Shown: piece after piece, positions 11,013 through 19,856 of the stretch
Layout: each line of letters begins with the position of its first letter
Position numbering within the stretch: the first letter of the stretch is position 1
Source of the DNA: Undibacterium sp.
GTDB lineage: Bacteria; Pseudomonadota; Gammaproteobacteria; Burkholderiales; Burkholderiaceae_D
NCBI GenBank assembly: GCA_025359635.1
Contig: JANYFV010000352.1
Span: forward strand, 1-37,490
Length of the DNA: 37,490 bases
Reading direction: 5' to 3'
Notes under the pieces: generated by a model
What the model saw: only the letters and a program-made list of their open reading frames with translations
Databases searched by the model: none
Told to the model about the DNA's origin: nothing
Made by a program: the position numbers and the translations under genes

Positions 11013-11821
11013 GTGCGCGCCTCCAAGCCCAAATCATCGCCCAGATTGCGACCAGGATAATGGAAAGGCACAGGGCCGTCCGGTTCTGCATTGACGAATT
11101 GCTTCACGTAGGGGTCTTCCGAAACACGCATCTCAGCTGGCGTACCTTGTGCGACGATTTTTCCGGCAGACATAAAATACACAAAATCAGCGATCATGAA
11201 ACACTCGTGCACATCGTGTGAGACCAGGATAGAAGTTGAACCGAGTGCGTCATTGAGCTTGCGTATCAGATTTGCAGTGACGCCCATAGAAATTGGATCC
11301 AGACCAGCAAACGGTTCGTCATACATAATTAATTGAGGATCCAAGGCCACCGCTCTGGCGACCGCGACACGACGCGCCATACCACCTGAAATTTCCGCTG
11401 GCTTGAGATGCGCGGCGTTGCGCAGACCAACTGCATGCAGTTTGAGCAAAACTAAATCGCGGATCATGCTTTCGGGAAGTTGCGTGTGTTCGCGAATCGG
11501 AAACGCCACATTCTCAAAGACCGTCAGGTCTGTAAACAAAGCACCGAACTGAAACAGCATGCCCATCTTGCGGCGCAATTTATACAAATCATCAGTATCG
11601 AGTTTGTGCACCACGTTGCCATCGACAGTGACGGCACCTTGCTGAGGTTGAATCTGTCCACCAACCAAGCGTAACACCGTAGTTTTACCACAGCCAGAAC
11701 CGCCCATTACGGCAATCACTTTACCGCGTGGAAAATCCATGTGCAAGCCAGACAAAATAGTCCGGTCACCATAGCTAAATTGTAGATCACGAATTTCGAC
11801 GAGATTAGTCACAACTGGCAC
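11009..11821 (-). CDS. mlaF: Phospholipid ABC transporter ATP-binding protein MlaF
   Basis: Walker A GGSGCGKTTVLR, signature ISGGMARRVAVARA, Walker B LIMYDEPFAGLDP; overlaps mlaE by 4 nt. Confidence 0.96.
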   Translation of the reverse strand: MPVVTNLVEIRDLQFSYGDRTILSGLHMDFPRGKVIAVMGGSGCGKTTVLRLVGGQIQPQQGAVTVDGNVVHKLDTDDLYKLRRKMGMLFQFGALFTDLTVFENVAFPIREHTQLPESMIRDLVLLKLHAVGLRNAAHLKPAEISGGMARRVAVARAVALDPQLIMYDEPFAGLDPISMGVTANLIRKLNDALGSTSILVSHDVHECFMIADFVYFMSAGKIVAQGTPAEMRVSEDPYVKQFVNAEPDGPVPFHYPGRNLGDDLGLEART

Positions 11822-12063
11822 TTTTGATGGAAAACCAAGATTGTAATCCAGATCAGGGAATCAGGTTTGTATCGGATTGTGCAAAAAATGTAACGGAAAT
11901 TTAAATATTCTGAAATTTTCAAAAATACAAAATAAAAGCAAGCTTAAAATTTAATTTAAGAATTTAATTCTGTTTAACGATTGCAAATTTATGAAAATAA
12001 ATGAACTTCGAGTCAGATATATTTTATATTGCAATTTAATTACGATTAACTTGCAACGATATT

Positions 12064-12104
12064 GAAAAAAGCCAATGGCCTGAACTTCACCATTGGCTTT
12101 TTAT
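12064..12104 (-). terminator. Rho-independent terminator downstream of the thiolase gene (T-tracts on both sides, possibly bidirectional)
   Basis: AAAAAAGCCAATGGCCTGAACTTCACCATTGGCTTTTT: stem GCCAATGG/CCATTGGC flanked by A- and T-tracts. Confidence 0.85.
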
Positions 12105-12119
12105 CTACCACAGAAAAAA

Positions 12120-13301
12120 TCAAAGACGTTCAAAAATCACTGCGATCCCTTGGCCTCCACCGATACACATCGTCGCCAGTGCGTATTTACCGCCAGTGCG
12201 ATGCAATTCATAAATTGCCTTGGTGGCGATAAAGGCACCGGAGCAACCGACAGGATGACCGAGAGCAATGGCCCCACCGTTCGGGTTGGTCTTGGCCGGG
12301 TCAAGGCCAAGAGCCTTATTCACAGCGATGGCTTGTGCCGCAAAAGCTTCATTGGCTTCGATGACGTCAATCTGATCCAAAGTTAATCCGGCTTTTTTGA
12401 GCGCTAACTTAGTTGCCGGGATCGGACCTTCACCCATGATTTCGTTCGGCACGCCAGAAACTGCATAAGACACGATGCGTGCCATCGGTTTCTGCCCCGC
12501 CTTGGCGGCGACATCAGCGGCAGCCAGCACGAAAAAGGCAGCACCATCGTTGATACCGGAAGCATTACCCGCGGTGACAGTGCCATCTTTCTTGAAGGCC
12601 GGTTTCATCTTGGCCAGCGATTCCATCGTGGTGTTGGCTTTGCCATGTTCATCCACTTCAAAAACCACTTCACCTTTACGCGTTTGCTGAACCACAGGCA
12701 CGATCTGTGACTTGAAGCGTCCTTCGGCAATCGCAACTGCGGCACGGCGTTGCGATTCAACTGCGAACGCATCTTGCTCTTCGCGCGAGATGTTCCATTT
12801 AGTCGCCAGGTTTTCTGCCGTGATGCCCATGTGACCCACGCCAAACGGATCGGTCAGCACCGCGACCATCATGTCGATCGCCTTGGCATCACCCATACGT
12901 GCGCCGGAACGTAATGCCGGCATCATGTAAGAGCCGCGCGACATGACTTCAACGCCGCCGCCGATACCATAATCAAAATCACCGAGCATGATGTTTTGCG
13001 CTGCAGTCACGATACCTTGCAAGCCAGATGAACATAAACGGCTTACCTGCATGGCGATAGAATCCATCGGCAAACCGGCCTGGATAGAAGCCACGCGCGA
13101 GACATAGGCGTAACGCGAATCAGTAGGGATGCAGGTACCGACCACGGCATTGCCAATCAATTGCGCATCGACACCGGAACGGGCGATGGCTTCCTTCATC
13201 ACGATACCTGCCAGCTCGGCCGGTTCCATGCTGGATAAGGAACCGCCAAATGCGCCAATTGCGGAACGAACTGCGCTTAGGACAACAACATCTTTGCTCA
13301 T
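12120..13301 (-). CDS. Acetyl-CoA C-acyltransferase / beta-ketothiolase
   Basis: 393 aa; catalytic motifs SRLCSSGLQGIVTAAQNI, EANEAFAAQAIAV, NPNGGAIALGHPVGCSGA, CIGGGQGIAVIFERL. Confidence 0.94.
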   Translation of the reverse strand: MSKDVVVLSAVRSAIGAFGGSLSSMEPAELAGIVMKEAIARSGVDAQLIGNAVVGTCIPTDSRYAYVSRVASIQAGLPMDSIAMQVSRLCSSGLQGIVTAAQNIMLGDFDYGIGGGVEVMSRGSYMMPALRSGARMGDAKAIDMMVAVLTDPFGVGHMGITAENLATKWNISREEQDAFAVESQRRAAVAIAEGRFKSQIVPVVQQTRKGEVVFEVDEHGKANTTMESLAKMKPAFKKDGTVTAGNASGINDGAAFFVLAAADVAAKAGQKPMARIVSYAVSGVPNEIMGEGPIPATKLALKKAGLTLDQIDVIEANEAFAAQAIAVNKALGLDPAKTNPNGGAIALGHPVGCSGAFIATKAIYELHRTGGKYALATMCIGGGQGIAVIFERL

Positions 13302-13435
13302 ATAAAAACTCCTATAAATAATTGTTCAAGCAACCGCAAATGTGGCGAGTTATAACAACAAATCTAAAACGCCAATCTGTGTAAAATAAATCCCATAGCA
13401 TTTTACGTGAATTCAAAGGCAAATTCATGTAGCGA

Positions 13436-13592
13436 TGAATAGATCAGAAAAACAGATCGGGAACGAAGCAAGGTAGCCCGAATTGAGCAAACTGTAGAAA
13501 AACTTAACGCTGAACTATCAATCGACAGTCCAGCACAATGGAAAATAGTCTCCCGCTTAATTCACGCGATATCTAGTTCGCCATCATGCTGA
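13436..13592 (+). pseudogene. Possible decayed plus-strand coding remnant overlapping the 3' end of the LuxC-like gene
   Basis: The frame after TAG at about 13439 reads IRKTDRERSKVARIEQTVEKLNAELSIDSPAQWKIVSRLIHAISSSPSC*. Protein-like composition, no start codon or RBS. The '(A/V)RxIHA' ending resembles the N-terminal region of the CobH/CbiC precorrin isomerase family, but this is recalled and not tested. Confidence 0.3.
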
Positions 13593-14874
13593 CTAATTGC
13601 GCCAAGTCGTAACTCCCGTCATGCGGTTCTACAGAAGAGGCTAATGCCATCTCACCAAATGAACATAATCTGGTAACGCCGAGAATTCTGGCCATACTAA
13701 GCAATTGGGCGCGTTCGCTCTCTGACGCACCATAGGCCATCGTTTGCATCCAATATTTTTCATCCTTCAGTCCTTGAAGGATAGTGGAAAAATCTGAAAA
13801 TTTTACAATATGTAAAAAGCGACAAAGAGGCGATGGAATCAAACCAGACTTCCAATTTGTCCACAAAGCCATCGACCAAGAATTTTCCACAGGACAAACG
13901 AGCCTGACTCCATCAGAAATAATACCTTCTGCCTTAATTAACTCTCTGGCACTTAAAATATCCACATAATCGTCAGTGGTTCTGACTGGTGGTGCATCAT
14001 CGTAGACTGCCTGAAACGTCAGTTTCAAGCAGTCCAAAAACATCTGTAATTGTTCTGCCGGAATTTTGTCTTCTATAAATAAGGCTTGTAAGCTATTGCA
14101 TGCCTTTTGATCCCACATACTGACATCCATAACAATGTTCTTGCAGAGCACTTCTAATTTAACGCCTTGTAATCCCGCTTTGGTCAATACACCTATGCCA
14201 TATTTAGGGCCGTGACTCAATACCTGAGCGGAATATCCCAAATCCGTTTTCCAGCTCATTACTGCATCAACACCACCCCAAACAATAATACGATCAACAT
14301 TCGCTTTAAACAGCGCCTCGATGTCCTTTTCGCCACCCTTCCACCAAAAAGCGGCAAGTCGCGAGACCAAGATTTTTTCCTCATCGGCAGAAAACAGACT
14401 ATCAATAAAAATCCCCGGTATACCTCCGTCCGGACTAGAAAATTTATAAAAATTTACATTGCCGCTTAATAGACCATCAACCAGCCCATCTAATCCAGCC
14501 ACCAAAGTGTTGGTCGCACCAATATGTAAAACGATACCGACTGGAGCGGCACTTCTATTACCAATGGCATTTCGCCATCTTTGCTCTAACGCTTCTTTTG
14601 AAAAGAATTTGGCGATTTCGTTAAAAAACAATTCGATAGAACTTGATACGATGCCCGCGTTGACAAGATGAGACTGAATCAGCTCATTGGCAGGGCTCTT
14701 GACATCCATCCAATTGGCACCAAGTCTGGCCAGAATTGCGATAATTTTTTCTAAAGGCGGTGGAGTAATCAAAGTGGCTCGTTTGCCGGTATCAATTAAG
14801 GTATTGAGATCGGTTGCATTAATGGGCGCCGCGCGCTCGATGATATGTCCAAATTGAAACGTCTTATTTAACAT
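13573..14874 (-). CDS. LuxC-like acyl-CoA reductase (aldehyde-forming)
   Basis: PVGIVLHIGATNTLVAGLDGLVDGLLSGNVNFYKFSSPDGGIP, KNIVMDVSMWDQKACNSLQALFIED, RLCSFGEMALASSVEPHDGSYDLAQLVSMM are typical of the LuxC family. Start taken as MLNK at 14874, overlapping the LuxE-like stop; the ORF track extends to 14889. Confidence 0.87.
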   Translation of the reverse strand: MLNKTFQFGHIIERAAPINATDLNTLIDTGKRATLITPPPLEKIIAILARLGANWMDVKSPANELIQSHLVNAGIVSSSIELFFNEIAKFFSKEALEQRWRNAIGNRSAAPVGIVLHIGATNTLVAGLDGLVDGLLSGNVNFYKFSSPDGGIPGIFIDSLFSADEEKILVSRLAAFWWKGGEKDIEALFKANVDRIIVWGGVDAVMSWKTDLGYSAQVLSHGPKYGIGVLTKAGLQGVKLEVLCKNIVMDVSMWDQKACNSLQALFIEDKIPAEQLQMFLDCLKLTFQAVYDDAPPVRTTDDYVDILSARELIKAEGIISDGVRLVCPVENSWSMALWTNWKSGLIPSPLCRFLHIVKFSDFSTILQGLKDEKYWMQTMAYGASESERAQLLSMARILGVTRLCSFGEMALASSVEPHDGSYDLAQLVSMMAN

Positions 14875-16063
14875 GACCGCTCCCGGCAATATATTGTTCT
14901 GCGTTCAATGCGCAGGTCATCGGTTTTTTTGACCCCCCGCGTCCGTCAATTCTCAGGAAATCGCTGGCTCGTCCACATTCACAATTTTTTTCCAGACAAC
15001 CAAGATCGGAAGTCAGCAAGGACCCCGAAGGGTAACTTTGCAGAACAGGAGAAAAAAGTTGAACCAAGCCGGTTTCACCATAAGGCAAAACCTTCATCGT
15101 CTTGACATCGCGAATCACGACATGTGCCAAAGCAGATACATGGAGTTTATTTTTCTCGCACGCGACATAGAGCACCGGGTGCTCAACTAAAGAATAAGAG
15201 TCGCGCACGGAGGACGCCTGAATATTACTGAACTCGCTAAGAAAGGCATACAGATTAAAATCCTCGCCGTAAGAACGAGCGAATTCCTTCCAGCCACCAC
15301 CGCTCAAGATAAAGCTATTTTCCGGACAAATTAACTTGCCATATTTCTCATGATAGGCCGTCACTATTTCACAAACATAATGAAGAAATCCCAGTATTCT
15401 GATCGGAATACCTGCCTGTACATATTCTCTTAGTTGCTCAACAGATTCATCTTTCAAAAATACCGTCTTGCCACTTTCAGTCAGATCTAGCGCATAAAAA
15501 GCACTTCGCCGCGGAGTCAGATGTGACACTACCTGATCTGTGCCTGCAGTACCGGCGCCATTCGATGCCTCTGGGCTGTATCCAGCAAAAAGATAATTTG
15601 CTTCCTGCGCACTTGCCAGTCCCAAATCACTGTAGACCTTAAAAATACCAGAGACAATACGCACCAGTGAAACTTCATCTATCGATATGTTCGCTCGTTG
15701 CCCCGTGGTGCCAGACGATGTCACTGTTAGCGCATGTTGTTCATCGGCCGAGCTACTAAAATTATACTTTTTCAGTACTGCCGATGTGATGTAAGGAATG
15801 TGGGAAATATCGTCGAAATGCTGTAAAGACTCAACATCGAATCCAGATAAAGTCATCAGATCTTTATAAAAAGCATAATTTTTTTGTTGTCCCAGTATTG
15901 TTTCACGCATTGCGATAAGAAATGCGTCTTTCCAGGCATCGTCTTTATTCGCACTATCACAGTGGTATAGTCGATCCACGGGATTCGAAATGTTCTGACA
16001 TTGAAGATGTACTTTTGCAAGTAACAACTCCGGTGAAGAAATAAGATTATTTAGCTCGTCCAA
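14864..16063 (-). CDS. LuxE-like acyl-protein synthetase (fatty acid / acyl activation)
   Basis: TVTSSGTTGQRANISID adenylate-forming P-loop; LSGGGWKEFARSYGEDFN as in LuxE-family proteins; directly upstream of and overlapping the LuxC-like gene. RBS AAGGAG lies inside the track ORF (16084), so TTG at 16063 is the better start. Confidence 0.85.
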   Translation of the reverse strand: MDELNNLISSPELLLAKVHLQCQNISNPVDRLYHCDSANKDDAWKDAFLIAMRETILGQQKNYAFYKDLMTLSGFDVESLQHFDDISHIPYITSAVLKKYNFSSSADEQHALTVTSSGTTGQRANISIDEVSLVRIVSGIFKVYSDLGLASAQEANYLFAGYSPEASNGAGTAGTDQVVSHLTPRRSAFYALDLTESGKTVFLKDESVEQLREYVQAGIPIRILGFLHYVCEIVTAYHEKYGKLICPENSFILSGGGWKEFARSYGEDFNLYAFLSEFSNIQASSVRDSYSLVEHPVLYVACEKNKLHVSALAHVVIRDVKTMKVLPYGETGLVQLFSPVLQSYPSGSLLTSDLGCLEKNCECGRASDFLRIDGRGGSKKPMTCALNAEQYIAGSGHVK

Positions 16064-16132
16064 GTTCGTCTCCTTATTGAACAATATTTATGCTGCTCAT
16101 TTTTAAATGAACAGAATCAATTTACATACAAC

Positions 16133-16462
16133 TTAATGTGCTGCGATTTTTGTGTAGATATTGAGTATGATCACACCAGCGACGATCAGAGAAATACCTA
16201 TCACAGATGGAATATCTAAACTCTGTTTATAAAACACCCATCCCGCCAGCGAAACCAAGACCACACCAACACCAGACCAGATCGCATAAGTAACGCCTAC
16301 CGGTATGACCTTCAAGGTAAGGGATAAACAGTAAAAAGCAACCGAATAGCCTATCACCACCAACAAGGAAGGAACAAGGCGGGTAAAACCTTCAGAAGCC
16401 TTGAGTGCAGAAGTGGCAATCACTTCGCCAACGATTGCAATACCAAGAATTAGCCAATTCAA
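16133..16462 (-). CDS. Small multidrug resistance (SMR/EmrE-QacE family) transporter
   Basis: 109 aa, four predicted TM helices; [49 protein letters not shown]. Confidence 0.94.
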   Translation of the reverse strand: MNWLILGIAIVGEVIATSALKASEGFTRLVPSLLVVIGYSVAFYCLSLTLKVIPVGVTYAIWSGVGVVLVSLAGWVFYKQSLDIPSVIGISLIVAGVIILNIYTKIAAH

Positions 16463-16609
16463 TTTTCTATCCTTTAATAGTAAGTCAAAACACGAGTCAC
16501 CATAGTCATATTGATATCCTGCACTTTTCTATCCGTTACAGCAATCTAAATTTTTGCAACAAATAAAAAGTCTTTATCCCAAGAAATCTTATCCTATGAA
16601 TCGAAAATA

Positions 16610-16950
16610 TTAAAGTGATAAATTGACGGAAATATTAAGCAGCTTGCAGTGGCCAAATTCAGGACGCAACTCAGGAAACATGTCTCTCTGGACTGCGAAG
16701 TCAATCGAGATATTTTTAGATGAATTGATGCCGATACCTAAGGTCTTCCCAGTAAATCCACGAAAATCGTGGGAAGCGCCGGCTCGCCCAAATAACCACG
16801 GAAAAAACTGATGTTCAATCCCGACAAACAATGTCTTGCTCGACATCCTTGATCCTGGATTGTGAAAGCTACCCTGCAGATAATCAAGTTGATGATTCTG
16901 AATCTTGGCGATCTCAATGAAAATCTGGGTTAAATAATTGGTGCAGATTA
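16610..16950 (-). pseudogene. C-terminal remnant of an outer-membrane beta-barrel-like protein
   Basis: The open minus frame extends upstream of the track ORF: ICTNYLTQIFIEIAKIQNHQLDYLQGSFHNPGSRMSSKTLFVGIEHQFFPWLFGRAGASHDFRGFTGKTLGIGINSSKNISIDFAVQRDMFPELRPEFGHCKLLNISVNLSL*. Alternating amphipathic strands with hydrophobic terminal strand. 5' end stops at the terminator of the upstream gene. Confidence 0.45.
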
Positions 16951-16980
16951 AAAAATGCCGGATGCATCAAGCATCCGGCA
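16951..16980 (-). terminator. Rho-independent terminator of the acylase gene
   Basis: Minus-strand reading TGCCGGATGCTTGATGCATCCGGCATTTTT: stem TGCCGGATGC/GCATCCGGCA then T-run, 30 nt after the stop at 17010. Confidence 0.88.
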
Positions 16981-17009
16981 TAGTTATGTTTTGAGTGAAA
17001 TTTTCTTAT

Positions 17010-19517
17010 CTACCACTCACTGATAGTCACGCTTTTATATGCCGCATCGTTGCGAATATCAATTTCAGAAAACGGTAACTTTAGCCAATTCTTACTGGCG
17101 TATTTATCCGTGTAATTGCTGTAGCGCGGCGATGCCGGATCGTCTGAAAGCGAATACGTGAGGAAGGTATATGCTTCTACCCCGCTGTTACGGAAAGAAA
17201 CAACTTGCATATAAGTGCTACCGTTAGGATTTCCATCCATGCTATATCCGCCCTGATCCAGGCGATTCTCCGAACACGAGATCGTGAAATAACCCGGTTC
17301 TTCACAGCCACCATACAGACCGATCTTGCGCATATTACGTGTCACAAACAGAGTTTCACCGCGAGTTGCGGTCATGGAAAAACCACTGCGCTGAGCTCTT
17401 AATACGGCTGCGCCAAAAGCTTGTTGTAGAGCTTGCCCTGCACTTGTTTTCAGGTCGCGTGGCGTGTGAATTGCATCATTTGCATCAAACGGTACACTGT
17501 ACAAATCCGCTTCTGGCAGAAGAGCTACGCGACGCCAGAATTCATCCCAGATATGTGCACCACGCGCACCAGGGTTGCCGGTATTGTCCCAAGCGCGCAA
17601 AGCGGAACAGGCCGCGCGCACATCAACAGCTAACGGAGGAAAGCTTTCACCAGTTTCTGTATCGGCATTAATGCTAATGGTGGCTGTCGCACAAACCATT
17701 GGTAGCGCCTGCGCCTTGAATAACTCGGCAGTTAAAGCGCGGCTATTGAGCACCATTTGCTTGACCGTATCGACGCTTGCCTTGTTGCCTGGGTAGCCAT
17801 CGTTACCATCTAAACGTCCTTGTGCCATGGTATGGCCGAGACGGGTACGCATTGATAACGAGTGAGTACCGGCATCACCCATGATGTCGGGATAACCAGT
17901 CAAAAGGGCCTTGGGATTGGTGCTCCAATAACTGTCGTTCATATTTGCCACGTAGTCTGCACGTAGTAGACTAGGCATACGTGAAGGACCGATTGCACCA
18001 GTTTGCCTGGAATCCGCGTCAGTTTTCCAATCGCAAATACTTTGCGCACCATCGAAGAAAGGCACTCGTGGCAAGACTGTGCCTATCATGTAGCCGATGG
18101 GCGTCGTGCAAAGCTCTTGTTGCTGTGGCGAGACGTTGGGCACCGCACCTATATCGGCATACCAAGCCTTGCTACTATAGCGCCCGATTGCCGTGGTATT
18201 CACCCAGGGAATCGAGCTCTCTTCTTTTTGGATACGGATAAATTCATCTAAGGATGTGGCCTTGTTCCAGCGTAACCAGTTGCGGAAACTTCGGTTATTA
18301 CCGGCATTGATATCCCTGATCGCAAATGCCGTATAAGGATTCCAGGTAAGGTCGGGATTAAGCAAGCCCAAATTAGCGATAGGGCCGTGTTCGGAGCGAT
18401 ATAAGATTCGCTGTACCTTGCCAAGCCTGCCATCAGCCTGTTTGACAGTGATGGAAATCGGCACCGCCGTCATCTTCACTTTTTTGCCATCACGCATGTA
18501 ACTTGTTGCGTCATCACTAGCCAAGCTCAACTCAAAAAAACCAAAGCGGCGCGCCTCAGAGACCGTATGGCTCCACGCGATATTCTCATTGTACCCAATC
18601 AAAATCATAGGTACGCCAAGAAAGGAGCCTCCGCTGACATTGACTTTGCCGGGAATAGTCAGTTGTGCCTGATAGAACCGGTCGGCACCGCGCCAGTACC
18701 AATGCGGATTGCCGAACAGAAGTGGGCTGCCAGTATCAGTCGAGACGCTGCCGTACGCGATCATATTGCTGCCTACGCCGTTCTTGCCGCCAACCTGCAG
18801 CTTTGGTGTCTTGATCTGGTTTTGCTGCATTTTACCGATGACAGCTTTGCCCTGCAAAGGGGCATTGAACGTTAGGCCTGGCGGCTGAGCAGTGGCGATC
18901 ATATTCACAAAATTACTATAACCACCCGCCAGATTGGCGGCCATCATCCTGCGATAAATATCGTCACTACGGATCGGCCGCACCCACTCAGCATATCGGC
19001 AGGCGCTGTGTGCGGTATTGCTGCCGCCCTTGATCTGGCGAACATAACGATTGTAACCAGCAGCGAAGCCCGAGACCAGATCACGCAGATCCTGTGGCTG
19101 CTCTGCAATCATCGCCGATATGCCTTGTGCTGTAATGACATGGCGATGAAAAAAATCAGAATCAATATTTGCTGCCGCCTCTAGCGTGGTACCCGCAACA
19201 GGCCCGGCATCGGCACCGAAATAACGTGAACGTTCACCTCGATAGGTCAAAAAGGCATCTGCCATGGTGCAGAGGTTATCTTCTGCCTGCGCATAACCAT
19301 AACCGTAACCGAGATTAGCCCAATCGTCCGCCTTGATGTGTGGCACACCCATGGTAGTGCGTCTAATTTCCGCACGATAATTGGTATACGGACCAAAGCT
19401 TTCTGTAATTACATTACCGTCAGTATTTTGAGCCTGGACAGAAAATGGCAAACTTAATGCTAGCAACGCAAATGTTCGGCATCTGATGATTGGAATTAGC
19501 ATCTTGAGTATCGTCAT
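17010..19517 (-). CDS. Secreted penicillin acylase family Ntn-hydrolase (acyl-homoserine-lactone acylase-like)
   Basis: 835 aa, N-terminal signal peptide (IIRCRTFALLALSLPFSVQA), alpha-subunit motifs GVPHIKADDWANLGYGYGYAQAEDNL, autocleavage GVG|SNMIAYGS, LLFGNPHWYWRGADRFYQAQLTIPG, YNENIAWSHTVS. Confidence 0.9.
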   Translation of the reverse strand: MTILKMLIPIIRCRTFALLALSLPFSVQAQNTDGNVITESFGPYTNYRAEIRRTTMGVPHIKADDWANLGYGYGYAQAEDNLCTMADAFLTYRGERSRYFGADAGPVAGTTLEAAANIDSDFFHRHVITAQGISAMIAEQPQDLRDLVSGFAAGYNRYVRQIKGGSNTAHSACRYAEWVRPIRSDDIYRRMMAANLAGGYSNFVNMIATAQPPGLTFNAPLQGKAVIGKMQQNQIKTPKLQVGGKNGVGSNMIAYGSVSTDTGSPLLFGNPHWYWRGADRFYQAQLTIPGKVNVSGGSFLGVPMILIGYNENIAWSHTVSEARRFGFFELSLASDDATSYMRDGKKVKMTAVPISITVKQADGRLGKVQRILYRSEHGPIANLGLLNPDLTWNPYTAFAIRDINAGNNRSFRNWLRWNKATSLDEFIRIQKEESSIPWVNTTAIGRYSSKAWYADIGAVPNVSPQQQELCTTPIGYMIGTVLPRVPFFDGAQSICDWKTDADSRQTGAIGPSRMPSLLRADYVANMNDSYWSTNPKALLTGYPDIMGDAGTHSLSMRTRLGHTMAQGRLDGNDGYPGNKASVDTVKQMVLNSRALTAELFKAQALPMVCATATISINADTETGESFPPLAVDVRAACSALRAWDNTGNPGARGAHIWDEFWRRVALLPEADLYSVPFDANDAIHTPRDLKTSAGQALQQAFGAAVLRAQRSGFSMTATRGETLFVTRNMRKIGLYGGCEEPGYFTISCSENRLDQGGYSMDGNPNGSTYMQVVSFRNSGVEAYTFLTYSLSDDPASPRYSNYTDKYASKNWLKLPFSEIDIRNDAAYKSVTISEW

Positions 19518-19824
19518 CTTGTATCCTCATTAAAAAATCAAAGGGAGCAACAAAAAACATAGGAAACATGTTGTTTTCTATTAATTTCACGTCAATATTA
19601 ATTAGACTAGATATTATTAACATAAAATTTACTTTTTGAAATGACTAATGAGCAATTGATTTCAAATAGATAAAATTTCAATCATTTTCCGAATAACATC
19701 TAGCCGCTTTCTTGTTTTCAGAAAAAATACTCTTAATGATTTCATTTGAAAAAATTTTGATGCGAATGACGTACCTTGAACGGCCACTTTCTTGGATTGA
19801 CGTGATGGCTACACATGGAATAAA

Positions 19825-19856
19825 AAAAGCCCCAGTAATTCTGGGGCTTTTGCGTT
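19825..19856 (-). terminator. Rho-independent terminator of gltD
   Basis: AAAAAAAGCCCCAGTAATTCTGGGGCTTTT: strong stem GCCCCAG/CTGGGGC with flanking A/T tracts. Confidence 0.88.

Noticed and set aside
13573-16063. Complete lux bioluminescence operon
   Set aside because: No LuxA/LuxB, LuxD or LuxG-like ORF is present in the window; only the reductase/synthetase pair is seen.
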